Shown here piece after piece: positions 6,102 to 7,271 of a DNA stretch of 7,271 nucleotides. Position numbers and translations under genes: made by a program. Where the stretch lies: contig SKMG01000449.1 in the NCBI GenBank assembly GCA_007121175.1, positions 1 to 7,271 on the forward strand, given 5' to 3'. Within the stretch, counting starts at the first letter, position 1; each line of letters begins with the position of its first letter. The notes beneath the pieces are model-generated. The model had not been told where the DNA came from and ran no database searches. It saw only the letters and a list, made by a program, of their open reading frames with translations. The DNA comes from Trueperaceae bacterium. Its GTDB lineage: Bacteria; Deinococcota; Deinococci; Deinococcales; Trueperaceae.

Positions 6102-6137
6102 CCGGCGCGGATCGCGCTTGGCGTGATCGATCGCCGG
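6102..6137 (-). promoter_or_regulatory. Potential folE leader hairpin next to the ribosome binding site
   Basis: On the minus strand CCGGCGATCG (6137-6128) can pair with CGAT (6114-6111) and CGCCGG (6107-6102) around a 3-nt bulge (6110-6108), with a 13-nt loop. The 3' arm abuts GGAGG. The predicted transcription start, about 6137, would place the stem at the very 5' end of the mRNA. Confidence 0.35.
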
Positions 6138-6143
6138 ACGCAG

Positions 6144-6149
6144 ATGATA
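6144..6149 (-). promoter_or_regulatory. Candidate -10 element of folE
   Basis: TATCAT on the minus strand matches five of six TATAAT bases, in an otherwise very GC-rich stretch. No convincing -35 is found at 16-18 nt. Predicted leader is about 48 nt. Confidence 0.5.
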
Positions 6150-6262
6150 GGCGGCGCGACGTCGCACAGACCGTAGGCAGCGCTGCGATGGGCCGTGCGG
6201 ATGGGCACTGGGGCGCCAGGGCGGACGTGCCGACGCCAGCCCGGTTCCCCGGCCGGGCCGGT

Positions 6263-6268
6263 TACGCT
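6263..6268 (+). promoter_or_regulatory. Leaderless promoter -10 element (TACGCT)
   Basis: TACGCT ends 6 nt before ATG 6275, so the transcript would begin on the start codon. No Shine-Dalgarno sequence is present. A CCGGTT direct repeat (6241-6246 and 6258-6263) lies against it and a CCCGGCCGGG palindrome occupies 6248-6257. Confidence 0.5.
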
Positions 6269-6274
6269 CGGCTC

Positions 6275-7271
6275 ATGACGCGCTTAGAACGAGAGGACGC
6301 CTACCTACGCACCTTCGCCAGCGAGCTGCTCCAGACTCGTGATGACGAGGCGGGCCAGTGGTGGCGCCTGCAGGAGAGCGCCTTCTACGCAACGGGCGGC
6401 GGGCAACCGCACGATGAGGGGACGCTGGCGCCCATCGATGCGCTGGGTGACGAAGGGCCCACGTGGCGGGTCGCGGGCGTGGAGGCGCTAGACGACCAGG
6501 TCTGGCACCGGGTCGAAGCCGATCAGCCGAAGGGGCAGGCGCCGCCGCTCGGCTCGCGACTGCGCGGCCGCATCGACTGGGCCAGGCGCTTCCGGCACAT
6601 GCAGCGCCACACGGCCCAGCACCTGCTGTCCCAGGCGTTCGTGCGTGTCGACCCGGCCTTCGCCACGCGTTCGGTAGGTCTCGCGTCGCCGGACGTCACC
6701 CTCGACCTCGCTGGTGAGCCCGGCGATGACGCGGTCGCCGAGGCGCTGGCATTGGCGAACGAGGCGGCGACGCAGGCACTGCCCGTCACCGCCTTCGAGG
6801 TGGACGAGTCCGAGCTCCATGCCTACCCGCTGCGTCGTCCTCCGAAGGTCTCGGGCCGGGTCCGGCTGGTGCGGATGGGCGATTGGGAGCTCTCCGCGTG
6901 CGGCGGCACGCACCTCCGCAGCACTGCCGAGGCGCTGCCGCTGCTGGCGTTGGGGCGCGAGCGCATCCGCAGCGGCCTCACGCGGGTCACCTTCCGCGCC
7001 GGGCTCGAGGCGGTGGCCAGCGCCAGCGCGACGTTCGCAGCGGCGGCCGCGGCTGCGCGCTCGCTGTCGACGAACGTCGCGGAACTGCCCGAGCGCGTGC
7101 TGGCGCTCCAGGCGGACGCGACCGCGGCCCGACGCGAGTTGGCGCATGCTCGCAAGGCGTTGGCGGCGGAGCGTGCTGCGGTCTTGGCGCCGATTCCCGG
7201 CGCCGTGGTCGCGGTGACGCTCCCGGCGGAGGAGGCGGCCCTGACTACGCTTCTGGCCGACGCCGTGGCGG
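6275..7271 (+). CDS. Alanyl-tRNA editing protein, AlaX-L type (partial, runs off the right end)
   Basis: 332 codons are visible and the frame is open at the window edge. The product is a stand-alone relative of the editing domain of alanyl-tRNA synthetase, which hydrolyses mischarged Ser- or Gly-tRNA(Ala). Seen in order: the AFYATGGGQP motif at 36-45; the zinc-site pair H112-x3-H116 in RHTAQHLL; the second pair C209-G-G-T-H213; then a charged, Ala-rich helical stretch at about 264-305 that looks coiled-coil; then the start of a C-terminal DHHA1-like domain from about 308. This order matches the long AlaX class. There is no aminoacylation domain, so it is not alanyl-tRNA synthetase. The start is set by TACGCT 6 nt upstream and by the distance to the GGGQ motif. 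An in-frame ATG at 6188 would add 29 residues with no family resemblance. It is divergent from folE across 185 nt. Confidence 0.9.
   Translation, partial: MTRLEREDAYLRTFASELLQTRDDEAGQWWRLQESAFYATGGGQPHDEGTLAPIDALGDEGPTWRVAGVEALDDQVWHRVEADQPKGQAPPLGSRLRGRIDWARRFRHMQRHTAQHLLSQAFVRVDPAFATRSVGLASPDVTLDLAGEPGDDAVAEALALANEAATQALPVTAFEVDESELHAYPLRRPPKVSGRVRLVRMGDWELSACGGTHLRSTAEALPLLALGRERIRSGLTRVTFRAGLEAVASASATFAAAAAAARSLSTNVAELPERVLALQADATAARRELAHARKALAAERAAVLAPIPGAVVAVTLPAEEAALTTLLADAVA

Noticed and set aside
6090..6274. tRNA, riboswitch or other small RNA in the largest intergenic gap
   Set aside because: No cloverleaf or known riboswitch core could be traced; the gap is explained by two divergent promoters and a short folE leader.
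6714..7217. Arg-rich plus-strand open frame inside the AlaX gene
   Set aside because: Out-of-frame shadow; the AlaX frame carries GGGQ, HxxxH and CxxxH motifs across the same span.

Overview
The window is very GC-rich chromosomal DNA from a bacterium that makes many leaderless mRNAs. Four plus-strand starts (20, 3046, 4458, 6275) have no Shine-Dalgarno sequence. Each instead has a TA[C/G][C/G]CT hexamer 6-8 nt before the start codon, so the start codon lies at or within about two bases of the expected transcription start. This architecture is common in Deinococcota (Deinococcus, Thermus, Truepera relatives) and in high-GC Actinomycetota. I favour one of these two but cannot decide between them from the sequence. 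No mobile element, tRNA, rRNA or CRISPR array was seen. The gene content looks chromosomal rather than accessory.

Region 1 (20-2989, plus strand) is a tightly packed three-gene cassette. It contains a CDP-alcohol phosphatidyltransferase (integral-membrane phospholipid head-group transferase), a VTT-domain protein of the TVP38/TMEM64/DedA type (probable lipid translocator), and a FAD/NAD(P)H flavoprotein of the mercuric-reductase/lipoamide-dehydrogenase superfamily. Gaps are 13 nt and a 4-nt ATGA overlap. The joint role is unknown. A membrane-lipid synthesis or transport function coupled to thiol or electron-transfer chemistry is the natural hypothesis. This is the most system-like part of the window.

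Region 2 (3046-5285, plus strand) has a membrane-anchored or secreted protein of unknown function, probably beta-rich, followed by a Cof-type HAD-IIB phosphatase. Each has its own GGTAGGCT promoter element. The HAD gene also has a second, Shine-Dalgarno-led start that overlaps the stop codon of the gene before it.

Region 3 (5334-6089, minus strand) is folE, GTP cyclohydrolase I, the entry step to folate or pterin synthesis. It converges on the HAD gene across a 48-nt gap with an inverted repeat. Unlike the leaderless genes it has a strong Shine-Dalgarno sequence, a candidate -10 box and a potential leader hairpin next to the ribosome binding site.

Region 4 (6275-7271, plus strand, runs off the right end) is divergent from folE. 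It encodes an alanyl-tRNA editing hydrolase of the AlaX-L type, with all four metal-ligand positions present. The 185-nt gap between folE and this gene carries both promoters.
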